Assembly: GCF_004341375.1 (NCBI RefSeq)
Contig: NZ_SLXO01000002.1
Location: forward strand, 1 to 64,000
Length of the DNA stretch: 64,000 nt
Reading direction: 5' to 3'
Source of the DNA: Rhodothalassium salexigens DSM 2132
GTDB lineage: Bacteria; Pseudomonadota; Alphaproteobacteria; Sphingomonadales; Rhodothalassiaceae
Shown here in pieces: positions 9,103 through 16,931 of this stretch. Each line of letters opens with the position of its first letter. Position 1 is the first letter of the stretch. The position numbers were made by a program, and so were the translations under genes. The notes under the pieces are model-generated. The model made no database searches. It was not told the DNA's origin and saw nothing but the letters and a program-made list of their open reading frames with translations.

Positions 9103-9591
9103 TCATCGACCGCCGCCGCAGGCCGCGCACAGGCCGAAGATCTCCACGGTCTGCGCCTTGACGGTGAAGCCGAGGCCCGCCGCCTCCTGGCCGAGCAGCG
9201 TTTCGAGCCGCGGCGAGGCCATTTCGGTCACCGCCCGACAGCGCTCGCAGATCAGGAAATAGCCGGTATGGGCGTCATTGGGCCGGGCGCAGCCGATGAA
9301 CGCATTCAGCCCTTCGATCCGGTGGATCAAGCCCTGGTCGATCAAAAAGCCGAGCGCGCGATAGACGGTCGGCGGCTTGGCCGCCCGGCCGTGGTCCGAC
9401 AGCCGGGCGAGGACGTCATAGGCCTTGACCGGCCGGTGCGATTCCCAAACGATCTCAAGCACCTGGCGGCGCACCGGCGTGAGCCGGCTGCCCTGGCGCC
9501 GGCACAACTCCGCCGCGGTCTCCAAGGCCGCCGAGACGCACGCGTCATGATCGTGGGGCGCGCCTGGAATGTCGGTTTCGATGCCGTCCAT
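9103..9591 (-). CDS. zur: Zinc uptake regulator Zur (Fur family)
   Basis: A 162-residue Fur-family repressor. The winged-helix half (about 20-95) includes RRQVLEIVWESHRPVKAYDVL and the recognition segment KPPTVYRALGFLIDQGLIHR. The C-terminal half has two Cys pairs (CERC and CAAC) for structural zinc and an HTGYF segment at the regulatory metal site. Zur rather than Fur is inferred from sequence style (similar to E. coli Zur) and from the Zur-box palindrome at 12003-12018 ahead of the adjacent TonB receptor. The start at 9591 is chosen for its AAAGGAT site; the longer frame to 9651 lacks one. Confidence 0.9.
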   Translation of the reverse strand: MDGIETDIPGAPHDHDACVSAALETAAELCRRQGSRLTPVRRQVLEIVWESHRPVKAYDVLARLSDHGRAAKPPTVYRALGFLIDQGLIHRIEGLNAFIGCARPNDAHTGYFLICERCRAVTEMASPRLETLLGQEAAGLGFTVKAQTVEIFGLCAACGGGR

Positions 9592-9676
9592 GGCCGATCC
9601 TTTCCCTTGCCCCGACCCTAAAGCCTGGGCCGGGCGGTGGCAATCCAACACACCGGACCGGCGACGGCCGCGCCGG

Positions 9677-11938
9677 TCAGAACCGGGTCGACAGGGTCAA
9701 CCGCACATCGCGGCCGGGGCTCCAGGTGATCGTCTTATAGGTATCCAGAAAATCGCGATAGGCACGGTCGGTCAGGTTGGTCACCGCCACCTGCAAGGTG
9801 GTGTGCTTCCAGGTCGCCGCCGCCGACAGGTTGACCAGCAGATAATCGTCGGTGGACGCGGTGCCGAACGCCGAGCCCGGGCCGTCGAACTGGGCGAAGG
9901 GTTCGAGCGTCCCGGCCGCGTCCTTGGCGAAGGCATAGACCAACTCGCCGCCCAGGCGCAGGTCGGTGAACGGCCCCCAGGCGTCGCGGTGCGCGGTCAG
10001 CGCGTTGGTCAGCCGGTCGGCGGGCAACAGCGGCGCCTCGGTATCGGCGCGGGCCAGGCTGCCCTCGACCCGCTCATAGGTCAGCCGGTGGTCGAGCCAG
10101 CCGGTGGGCCGCACGGTCAGGTCGATGTCGCCGCCCCAGAAGGTGGCGTCGTCCTGCTGGATGCGGAAGATCGGGTTGCCCGAGCCGGGGTCGGTCTCGC
10201 CGGTGCCGCCGGGGAAGATATAGTCGTCGATGCGGTTGCGGTAGACCGCCGCCTCGACGCTCAGCCAGTCGCTCTGCCAGCGCGCCGACAGGTCGGTGCT
10301 GAGCGAGCGTTCCTGCGACAGGGTCGGGTCGCCCAGTTGCACCGCCGCGACGCCGCCGTGAACGCCGTTGACGAACAGGTCGAACAAACCCGGCGCGCGG
10401 AAGCCGCTGGCCATGTTGGCGGCCAGCACCAGCCGCTCGCTGAGCCGGTAACTGGCGCCCAGGCTGCCGGTGACGGCGGTGAACGCCTGACGCTGCAAGG
10501 CCGGGTCGTCGGGTACGCCGGGCAGGTCGGACAGCCCCGGGATGCCCGACACATCGTCGGTGGCGTCGGGGTCGGCGCGGGTTTCGCGCCGGTCCAGGCG
10601 CAGGCCGGCGTCGAGCTTGAGCGCGCCCAGGTCCAATTCCTCGAACGCGAACACCGCATAGGTCTCCACGTCGCCGCCCGGGGTCAGCGCGGTGGTGCCG
10701 CGCGAAGTCTGCCACTCGCGGTCGATCTGCACGCCCACCTGGCCGCTCAGCCGGCCGGCCAGCGGGTCGTGGTGCAAGACCACCCGGCCGCTGACCTGCT
10801 CGCGCGCGATGTCGATCACCGCCGGGTCGCGGATCGGCACCGGTTGCGGCTCGGGCGGGCCGGCATTGGCGCGCCGGTGGTTGCGCACATAGGTCAGATT
10901 GGCGGCCAGGCGCAGGCCCTCGGCCACGTCCACATCGGCGCGCAGTTGCACCAAGTCGTTGACCAGGCGCTGGCCGATGCCGCCGGGCTGCAACGGGTCG
11001 CCGTCGGGCGGCGGCGGGTCGGGGACCAGATAGTCCTGGTCGCCGCGCCAGCCTTCCCAGCGCAGCGACACGCCGCCCCAGTCGGCGGCCCGGCCGAGCG
11101 CGAACGAGCCGTTGAGTTGGTCGAAACCGGTGAACGGCAGCTTCCCCGTCACCAGCGGGTCGCGGTTGTTGCCGGTCTCCAGCGCGGTCGCGGTATCGGG
11201 CACGGTCATGCCGGTGCTGTCGCGGAACACGAAGCGCCCGTCCGCGCCCCAGGCCCCGGCGACGCCGGCCATCTCCACCGCCGTGGTCACCGCGTCGAAC
11301 GCCGAGGCGTATTCGGCGGTCACCACACCCGACAGGTCGGGCTTGGCGTCGGTGCCGGCATAGGGCGGCTCGACGATCAGATTGACCGCGCCGCCCATGG
11401 CGTCGCTGCCATAAAGCACCGACTGGCTGCCGCGCACCACCTCGATCCGGTCGGCCAGATAGGGGTCCACATTGGCCGGGTGGCGGACGCCATATTGCTG
11501 GAAGTTGAGGAACACGTCGTTGGACAGGATGCGAATGCGGTTGCCCGACAGGCCGCGGATCACCGGCTTGCCCACCTGCGGGCCGGTGGCGATGGTGGCA
11601 ACCCCGGCCAGCCGGTCGAGCGTCTGGCCAAGGCCTGCGGTCTGCTCGGCGCGCTTGCGCGGCCCGGCCAGCACGCTGACCTGGGCCGGATTGACGAACG
11701 CCGTGCGCGCCACCGGGGCGGCGGTGATCACCAGTTCTTCGACGATGGCGTTGTTCGCCACCACCATCGCCCGCTCGTCCGCGCCGTCGCCCGTGCCTTG
11801 GGCTGTACCGGGGGCCCTGCCGGCCACCGTCTCGGCCGCCGCCGTCGATGACGACAGCGCCGCAGCGGTCGCCAGCGCCAGAACCGAAACCCCCGCCATC
11901 GCGTCGCCAGACAGCCTCCCAGACAGCCTCCAAGCCAT
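9677..11938 (-). CDS. TonB-dependent outer-membrane receptor, ZnuD-like
   Basis: A 753-residue outer-membrane receptor with a signal peptide ending near the AAAAET segment. The plug domain (about 65-170) has a TonB-box-like VEELVIT stretch and the plug motifs PVIRGLSGNRIRIL and RIEVVRGSQSVLYGSDAMGG. The rest is a 22-strand barrel ending in Phe (LTLSTRF). Zinc import is inferred from the perfect Zur palindrome 65 bases upstream and the zur gene directly downstream. The HRRAN and HRHH-type loops typical of some ZnuD proteins are only partly present. Copper or other metals cannot be excluded. The start at 11938 has an AGGGGAT site. Confidence 0.87.
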   Translation of the reverse strand: MAWRLSGRLSGDAMAGVSVLALATAAALSSSTAAAETVAGRAPGTAQGTGDGADERAMVVANNAIVEELVITAAPVARTAFVNPAQVSVLAGPRKRAEQTAGLGQTLDRLAGVATIATGPQVGKPVIRGLSGNRIRILSNDVFLNFQQYGVRHPANVDPYLADRIEVVRGSQSVLYGSDAMGGAVNLIVEPPYAGTDAKPDLSGVVTAEYASAFDAVTTAVEMAGVAGAWGADGRFVFRDSTGMTVPDTATALETGNNRDPLVTGKLPFTGFDQLNGSFALGRAADWGGVSLRWEGWRGDQDYLVPDPPPPDGDPLQPGGIGQRLVNDLVQLRADVDVAEGLRLAANLTYVRNHRRANAGPPEPQPVPIRDPAVIDIAREQVSGRVVLHHDPLAGRLSGQVGVQIDREWQTSRGTTALTPGGDVETYAVFAFEELDLGALKLDAGLRLDRRETRADPDATDDVSGIPGLSDLPGVPDDPALQRQAFTAVTGSLGASYRLSERLVLAANMASGFRAPGLFDLFVNGVHGGVAAVQLGDPTLSQERSLSTDLSARWQSDWLSVEAAVYRNRIDDYIFPGGTGETDPGSGNPIFRIQQDDATFWGGDIDLTVRPTGWLDHRLTYERVEGSLARADTEAPLLPADRLTNALTAHRDAWGPFTDLRLGGELVYAFAKDAAGTLEPFAQFDGPGSAFGTASTDDYLLVNLSAAATWKHTTLQVAVTNLTDRAYRDFLDTYKTITWSPGRDVRLTLSTRF

Positions 11939-12002
11939 GCCAATCCCCTGTTTCGCGCGGCCGGCGATCGGTCCGGCCACGGCGTTCTTTCAGTCCATAA
12001 AC

Positions 12003-12018
12003 AAACGTTATAACGTTT
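12003..12018 (-). promoter_or_regulatory. Zur box (perfect 16-bp palindrome)
   Basis: AAACGTTATAACGTTT is a perfect dyad whose GTTATAAC centre matches the known proteobacterial Zur operator core (GTTATANNATAAC-like). It lies about 65 bases upstream of the TonB receptor start, over the likely -10 region, so zinc-loaded Zur would block transcription of the receptor-zur-M28 unit. This is sequence inference; no binding is shown. Confidence 0.8.
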
Positions 12019-12261
12019 CATATCAGGCCGGTAACGCGGCCACAAGGGGCTGTGTGTGCGGTGATGCCCCGAGGGGCTGCGGGCAGCGACGCGACCGCGT
12101 CCGGCGAACGCCCGCGACCATCGGGGCGGCCATGACCGCCGGGCGACGGCCGCCGCGACAGCCGTGAGCGTCACAGCGCCGGCAGCCGCCGGGGCTGCTG
12201 CCCCGATCCCGGGCGCCTGTTAAGCTCGGTCACGCAAGCAATGGCAAACGGGAGAGCCGCC

Positions 12262-13026
12262 ATGACCGTGCGCGTCGAGACCGCCGACCGCGTCACCACC
12301 GTCACCATCGACCGGCCGGCGCGCCGCAACGCCGTCGACCGGGCGACCGCCGAAGCGCTCCACGACGCATTCACCGCCTTCGACCGGAACCCGGCCGCCC
12401 ATGTGGCGGTATTGACCGGCGCGGGCGGCGCATTTTGTGCCGGCGCCGATCTCAAGGCGCTGGCGGCCGGCGACGCCAACCGGCTGTCGGCCGAGGGACC
12501 GGCGCCCATGGGACCGACCCGGCTCGATCTGGCCAAGCCGGTGATCGCCGCCGTCGAGGGACCGGCGGTGGCCGGCGGGCTGGAACTGGCGCTGTGGTGC
12601 GACCTGCGGGTGGCGGCGCGCTCGGCGGTGTTCGGGGTCTATTGCCGACGCGTGGGCGTGCCGTTGATCGATCTGGGCACGGTGCGCCTGCCGCGCCTGA
12701 TCGGCCAGTCGCGCGCGCTCGACATGATCCTCACCGGCCGGGCGGTGGCGGCCGACGAGGCCGAGCGCATCGGCCTCGTCAACCGGCTGGTCGACGACGG
12801 TCAGGCGCTCGCCGCCGCGCACGCGCTGGCGCAGGATCTGGCGCGCCTGCCCCAGACCTGCCTGCGCAACGACCGACGCTCGGCGCTCGACCAATGGGCG
12901 CTCGACCGGCCGGCGGCGCAGGCCAATGAGTTCCGGCTGGGGCTGGCGACCATCGCGTCGGGCGAAACGGCGCAAGGTGCCGATGCCTTCAGCGCCGGCG
13001 CCGGCCGCCACGGCGAGCCGCTATAG
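12262..13026 (+). CDS. Enoyl-CoA hydratase/isomerase family protein
   Basis: A 254-residue crotonase-fold enzyme. The oxyanion-hole segments are visible: GAGGAFCAGADLKALA (about 54-69) and VEGPAVAGGLELALWCDLRVAA (about 98-119). So is the IDLGTVRLPRLIG helix. Of the two hydratase Glu residues, one is present in the GGLELALW segment, but the usual second Glu region reads CRRVGVPLIDLG, so the exact reaction (hydratase, isomerase or hydrolase) is uncertain. The start at 12262 has a GGGAGAG site; the in-frame ATG at 12241 does not. It is divergent from the TonB receptor and stands alone. Confidence 0.85.
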   Translation: MTVRVETADRVTTVTIDRPARRNAVDRATAEALHDAFTAFDRNPAAHVAVLTGAGGAFCAGADLKALAAGDANRLSAEGPAPMGPTRLDLAKPVIAAVEGPAVAGGLELALWCDLRVAARSAVFGVYCRRVGVPLIDLGTVRLPRLIGQSRALDMILTGRAVAADEAERIGLVNRLVDDGQALAAAHALAQDLARLPQTCLRNDRRSALDQWALDRPAAQANEFRLGLATIASGETAQGADAFSAGAGRHGEPL

Positions 13027-13119
13027 GCCCGAGCCGGGCGCAACGCCCACGATCGCGGCAGGTGACGGACGACCGACAGGCGCCGGCCGTCCGATCGACG
13101 CGGCTCAAAGGCGCGGGAC

Positions 13120-14532
13120 CTACTGCCCGGTCGACGAGCCCTCGCCGCCGCTCTCGGCCGGCATCAATTCCAGCACCGCAGCGGTCAGCGCCTCGACACC
13201 GGTGGTCAGGGTCGGCTCGGGGTCGGGCGCGAAATAGGGCGAGTGGTTGGACGGCACGCTTTCACCCTTGGCCTCGGCCGCGCGGATCGCCTCGGGCGGT
13301 GTGCCGCCGAGCCAGAACATGACGCTCGGGATATCCTCGGGCGTGTTGCCATAATGGCTGAAGTCTTCGGCCCCCATCACCGGGTCGCGCTGGTGCACCC
13401 GGTCGGCACCGAAGCGCGCGGCGAACAGCTTGGCCAGCCGGTCGGTCAGCTCGGGATCGTTGACCGTCGGGCCGACGCTTTCGCCGTGCAGATTGACCTC
13501 GGGCAGTTGGTCCTCCTTGACGCCGAGGGCGCGGGCGGTGTTGTGGGCGATGCGCTCGATACTCGCCAGCACCCGGTCGCGCACCGCCGGATCGAAGGTG
13601 CGCACGGTCAGGTTCAACTCCACCTCTTCGGGGATGATATTGTGCTTGGTGCCGCCGGTGATCCGGCCGACCGTGACCACCGCGCTGTCCAGCGGGTCGG
13701 TCTCGCGCGCGACGATGGTCTGCAAGGCGGTGACGATGTGCGCGGCGACCACGATCGGGTCGCGGCCCTGGTGGGGATAGGCGCCATGGGCACCGACGCC
13801 GTGGACGACGATGTCGACGCTGTCGCTCGACGCCAGCGCCGGCCCCTTGGCATAGACCAGATGGCCCGCCGGCGCCGACCCCGACGTGTGCAGGGCGACA
13901 TTATAGTCGGGCTGGGGGAAGCGCTCGAACAGGCCGTCTTCGAGCATCGCCTTGGCGCCGGCGATGCGCTCCTCGGCGGGCTGGCCGATGACCACCAGCG
14001 TGCCCTGCCACTGGTCCTTCATGTCCACCAACCGCCGCGCCGCGCCGATCGCCATGGTCATGTGGGTGTCATGGGCGCAGGCGTGCATCACGTGCACGGT
14101 CTCGCCGGTCTGTTCCACCTGCTGGTCGGTGGAAGCATACGCCACGCCGGTCTTTTCCTCGATCGGCAGGCCGTCCATGTCGGCGCGCAGCATCACCGTC
14201 GGGCCGTCGCCATTTTCCATCACCGCGACCACGCCATAGGCGGTCAGGTCCGGGCGCTTGGCATACGCGCCGACCTTCTCGGTGACGTCGAAGCCGAGTT
14301 TCTTCAACTCTTTGGCATAGCGCTTGGCGGTCTTTTGTTCCTGATAGCTCAGTTCGGGATGGCGGTGGAAATGGGTGTAGAGGTCGCGAAGATAGTCGTA
14401 ATCCTTGGCGATCGCTTGGGTGAGCGCGCCATCGTCGGCCGGGCGCTCCTGGGCGGCTGCGGCGGCGCCGCCGCCCAACGCCGTGGTGAACAGAAATGCC
14501 GCCGCCAGCGTGACCGCGCGTGTCCTGCGCAT
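13120..14532 (-). CDS. Exported M20-family amidohydrolase/carboxypeptidase
   Basis: A 470-residue metal-dependent hydrolase with a Sec signal peptide (residues 1-28, ending AAAAAQE). It belongs to the M20D amidohydrolase group (hippurate, IAA-amino-acid and N-acyl amino acid hydrolases). Metal-site motifs are HRHPELSYQE, MHACAHDTHM, QPAEERIAGAK and the late GAEDFSHY segment. A helical dimerisation domain interrupts the catalytic domain near 220-330, as usual. It acts in the periplasm given the signal peptide. It stands alone and is divergent from the yceI operon. The substrate cannot be read from the sequence. Confidence 0.9.
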   Translation of the reverse strand: MRRTRAVTLAAAFLFTTALGGGAAAAAQERPADDGALTQAIAKDYDYLRDLYTHFHRHPELSYQEQKTAKRYAKELKKLGFDVTEKVGAYAKRPDLTAYGVVAVMENGDGPTVMLRADMDGLPIEEKTGVAYASTDQQVEQTGETVHVMHACAHDTHMTMAIGAARRLVDMKDQWQGTLVVIGQPAEERIAGAKAMLEDGLFERFPQPDYNVALHTSGSAPAGHLVYAKGPALASSDSVDIVVHGVGAHGAYPHQGRDPIVVAAHIVTALQTIVARETDPLDSAVVTVGRITGGTKHNIIPEEVELNLTVRTFDPAVRDRVLASIERIAHNTARALGVKEDQLPEVNLHGESVGPTVNDPELTDRLAKLFAARFGADRVHQRDPVMGAEDFSHYGNTPEDIPSVMFWLGGTPPEAIRAAEAKGESVPSNHSPYFAPDPEPTLTTGVEALTAAVLELMPAESGGEGSSTGQ

Positions 14533-14795
14533 GGTTTCTCTCCCTGTTTGGTATGAATGCTGCTCACTGTGCGACGAAACGCCGGAGCGGTCAAATCGCT
14601 GGACCGCGCCGGCGTACCATCCCGTGCGTCACCCCGTGCGTCACGCGAGGCGGTTTCGCGGAGTGTGCGATGCTCGGGGCAATGGTGACGGTTTCCCAAT
14701 CGGAAACGGGGCGATCGCCAACCGCTCGCTGGCGCGCCGGGGCGACGATCCCATCTGCTTGACGGCGTTGCCCCATGACCCGAGAGGAGACCCCA

Positions 14796-15425
14796 ATGGC
14801 CCGTTCCCTGCCCTTCGCCATGCCCGCGATCCGGTCGACCGCCCTGGCTGCGCTGTCTGCCCTGGCCCTCGCCCTGTCGCTTGCCGGCCAGCCGGCGGCG
14901 CGCGCCGAACCGCTGCGCCTCACACTCGACCCCGCCCATACCCACATCCTGTTCAAGGTGAACCATCTGGGCCTGTCGAACACCGTCGGGCAGTTCGACC
15001 GGTTCGAGGGCACGGTGGTGCTCGATCCCGAAGCACCCGAGGACAGCAGCGTCTCGGTGTCCATCGAGGCGGCGAGCATCGACACCAACAACGACGCCCG
15101 CGACAGCCATCTGCGCGGCGACGATTTCTTCGATACCGGCACCCACCCGATCATCACGTTCGAGAGCCTGCGCGTCGACCCGACCAGCGACCAAAGTGCC
15201 ACCGTTTACGGCATGCTGACCCTTCTGGGCGAAAGCCGGCCGGTGGCGCTGCGGACCCGGCTGAACTATCTGGGCGAGCACCCGCTGCCTGGACAATCGG
15301 GCATGGTGGCCGGCTTCACCGCCAACGCCACCATCGACCGGACCGATTTCGGCATGGACGCGTATGCCGGTGCGGTCGGCAACGAGGTGGTGCTGCTGAT
15401 CAATACCGAAGCCGTGGCGCCCTGA
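14796..15425 (+). CDS. YceI family periplasmic lipid-binding protein (first copy)
   Basis: A 209-residue protein with a signal peptide (cleavage after about residue 37, AARA). It has the YceI lipocalin-like fold, a barrel that binds isoprenoid lipids. Family hallmarks are LDPAHTHILFKVNHLGLSNT, GQFDRFEGTVVLDPE, the SIDTNNDARDSHLRGDDFFD segment and the closing DRTDFGMDAY. The start at 14796 follows a GAGGAG site; the in-frame ATG at 14775 has no such site. It is the first gene of a YceI-cytochrome b561-YceI operon. Confidence 0.93.
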   Translation: MARSLPFAMPAIRSTALAALSALALALSLAGQPAARAEPLRLTLDPAHTHILFKVNHLGLSNTVGQFDRFEGTVVLDPEAPEDSSVSVSIEAASIDTNNDARDSHLRGDDFFDTGTHPIITFESLRVDPTSDQSATVYGMLTLLGESRPVALRTRLNYLGEHPLPGQSGMVAGFTANATIDRTDFGMDAYAGAVGNEVVLLINTEAVAP

Positions 15426-15475
15426 TCGCCCCATCCGACTGGCACCGGGAGCGGCGAGAAGAGGAGACCCAGCCC

Positions 15476-16033
15476 ATGCAATGGCGCAATTCCCGCGACC
15501 GGTGGGGTGCGGCCCACAAGGCGCTGCACTGGACCATGGCGGCCTTGATCCTGGCGTTGTTGGGGGTCGGCTTCGTCATGGCCAACCTGCTGCCCGACAG
15601 CGCCTGGCAGCTCAAGCTGAGCGTCTACCAGTGGCATAAGGCGGGCGGCTTGTTGGCGCTCGCCCTGGTCGGGGGGCGGCTGGTGTGGCGCGGCATCGGC
15701 GGGCCGGTGCCGGGCTATCCCGCCGGCGCCCCGGCCTGGCAGCGGCGGACGGCTGCGCTGGCGCATGTGGCGCTCTATGCGGCGATGATCGCCATGCCGG
15801 CGACCGGCTATCTGATGGCCTCGGCGTCCAGCTTTCCGGTGTTGACCTGGACCGCGCTGCCCGACCCGCTGGGACAAAACGAGCGGCTGGAAGCCCTGTT
15901 CGGTCGCGCCCACATGGTCCTGGGCCTGGTCTTCGCCGGCTTGATCGCCCTGCACGGGAGCGCCGCCTTGAAACATCATCTGGTCGACCGCCAGGATGTG
16001 CTCAAACGCATGCTGCCCGGCCGACGGCCATGA
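15476..16033 (+). CDS. Cytochrome b561 (CybB-type di-haem membrane protein)
   Basis: A 185-residue inner-membrane cytochrome with four transmembrane helices (about 17-38, 52-70, 90-110 and 145-165). Candidate haem ligands are the conserved His residues in HKALHW, QWHKAGG, LAHVALY and the final GRAHMVLG/LHGSAALKHH helix. It belongs to the prokaryotic b561 family, which passes electrons between membrane quinones and periplasmic partners. The start at 15476 has a GAGGAG site. Two YceI genes flank it 50 bases away on either side. YceI-b561 pairing is common and suggests lipid or quinone transfer. Confidence 0.92.
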   Translation: MQWRNSRDRWGAAHKALHWTMAALILALLGVGFVMANLLPDSAWQLKLSVYQWHKAGGLLALALVGGRLVWRGIGGPVPGYPAGAPAWQRRTAALAHVALYAAMIAMPATGYLMASASSFPVLTWTALPDPLGQNERLEALFGRAHMVLGLVFAGLIALHGSAALKHHLVDRQDVLKRMLPGRRP

Positions 16034-16083
16034 TGCCGCCGGCCCTGATCGCCCCATCGTCTTGCCATAAAGGATGACCGCCA

Positions 16084-16713
16084 ATGCCGCGCGCCTGTTT
16101 TCGCTCTGCCCTGCTTGCCGCGACGGTCGTTGCGGGCCTCGCCCTGCCGACAACCGCCTGGCATGACGCCCGGACCGCCGCCCATGCCGCCGACGCTGCC
16201 GGGTGGCGGCTGGTCGACGCCGACAGCCACCTGACCTTCCGGGTGCGCCAGATGGGCGCCACCATGGACGGCCGCTTCGACCGCTTCACCGCCGACATCG
16301 AATTCGACCCCGACGACCTCGACCCGGCCAGCGCCCGGGTCATCATCGACATGGCCAGCGCCGACGTGGACAATGCGCAGGGCAACCGCATTCTGGCCAG
16401 CGCGCCCTGGTTCGACGTGGCCAACCATCCCCGCGCGGTGTTCGAGACCACCGCCATCCGCCCGGCCGAAAACGACCCGAACCCGACCGGCGACACTGAG
16501 ACCGCTTACCGGGCCGAAGCGCAACTGACCATCAAGGGGCGCACCCAGACGCTCGCCCTGCCGTTCACCTTGCGCGTCGACGGCGACCGCGCCCACATGA
16601 CCGGCGAGACCACGCTCGACCGGCACGATTTCGGCATCGGCGGCGGCGACGCCGACGACACGGTAAGCGAAACCGTGACCGTGCGGGTCGATATCATCGC
16701 CCGGCGCACCTGA
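16084..16713 (+). CDS. YceI family periplasmic lipid-binding protein (second copy)
   Basis: A 209-residue second YceI paralogue with a signal peptide (about residues 1-36). It has the same fold markers: DADSHLTFRVRQMGATMDG, GRFDRFTADIEFDPDD, a DMASADVDNAQGNRILASA segment and DRHDFGIGGGDADDTV near the end. It differs enough from the first copy that this is an old duplication, not a recent one. It probably shares the ligand pathway with the neighbouring b561 and first YceI, completing a three-gene operon. Confidence 0.93.
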   Translation: MPRACFRSALLAATVVAGLALPTTAWHDARTAAHAADAAGWRLVDADSHLTFRVRQMGATMDGRFDRFTADIEFDPDDLDPASARVIIDMASADVDNAQGNRILASAPWFDVANHPRAVFETTAIRPAENDPNPTGDTETAYRAEAQLTIKGRTQTLALPFTLRVDGDRAHMTGETTLDRHDFGIGGGDADDTVSETVTVRVDIIARRT

Positions 16714-16931
16714 CGCCGCCGGGCGCGCGGTGCCGCCGCCGATCGTCACAGAAGGCCAGACGTCCCGGCGACCGACGCCCGCCATGCCGCGCATCGCCCC
16801 GGTGCGTCCGCATCGGAGCGCCTCCCGCCGCGCCTGGCCGGGCCACTGCCGCTCCGTCCTTGCCGGATCGGTCCGGTCGGGGCATCGTTCGGCCATAAAT
16901 AATCAAACGACGAGCCCAGGAGGACCGTTCC

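Noticed and set aside
6504-9161. 885-codon open frame antisense to the M28 peptidase
   Set aside because: It is a shadow of the GC-rich gene on the other strand. It is rich in Arg, Gln and His with no domain, while the minus strand has full catalytic motifs.
9569-11851. 760-codon frame antisense to the TonB receptor
   Set aside because: Same reason; the receptor on the minus strand has signal peptide, plug and barrel features.
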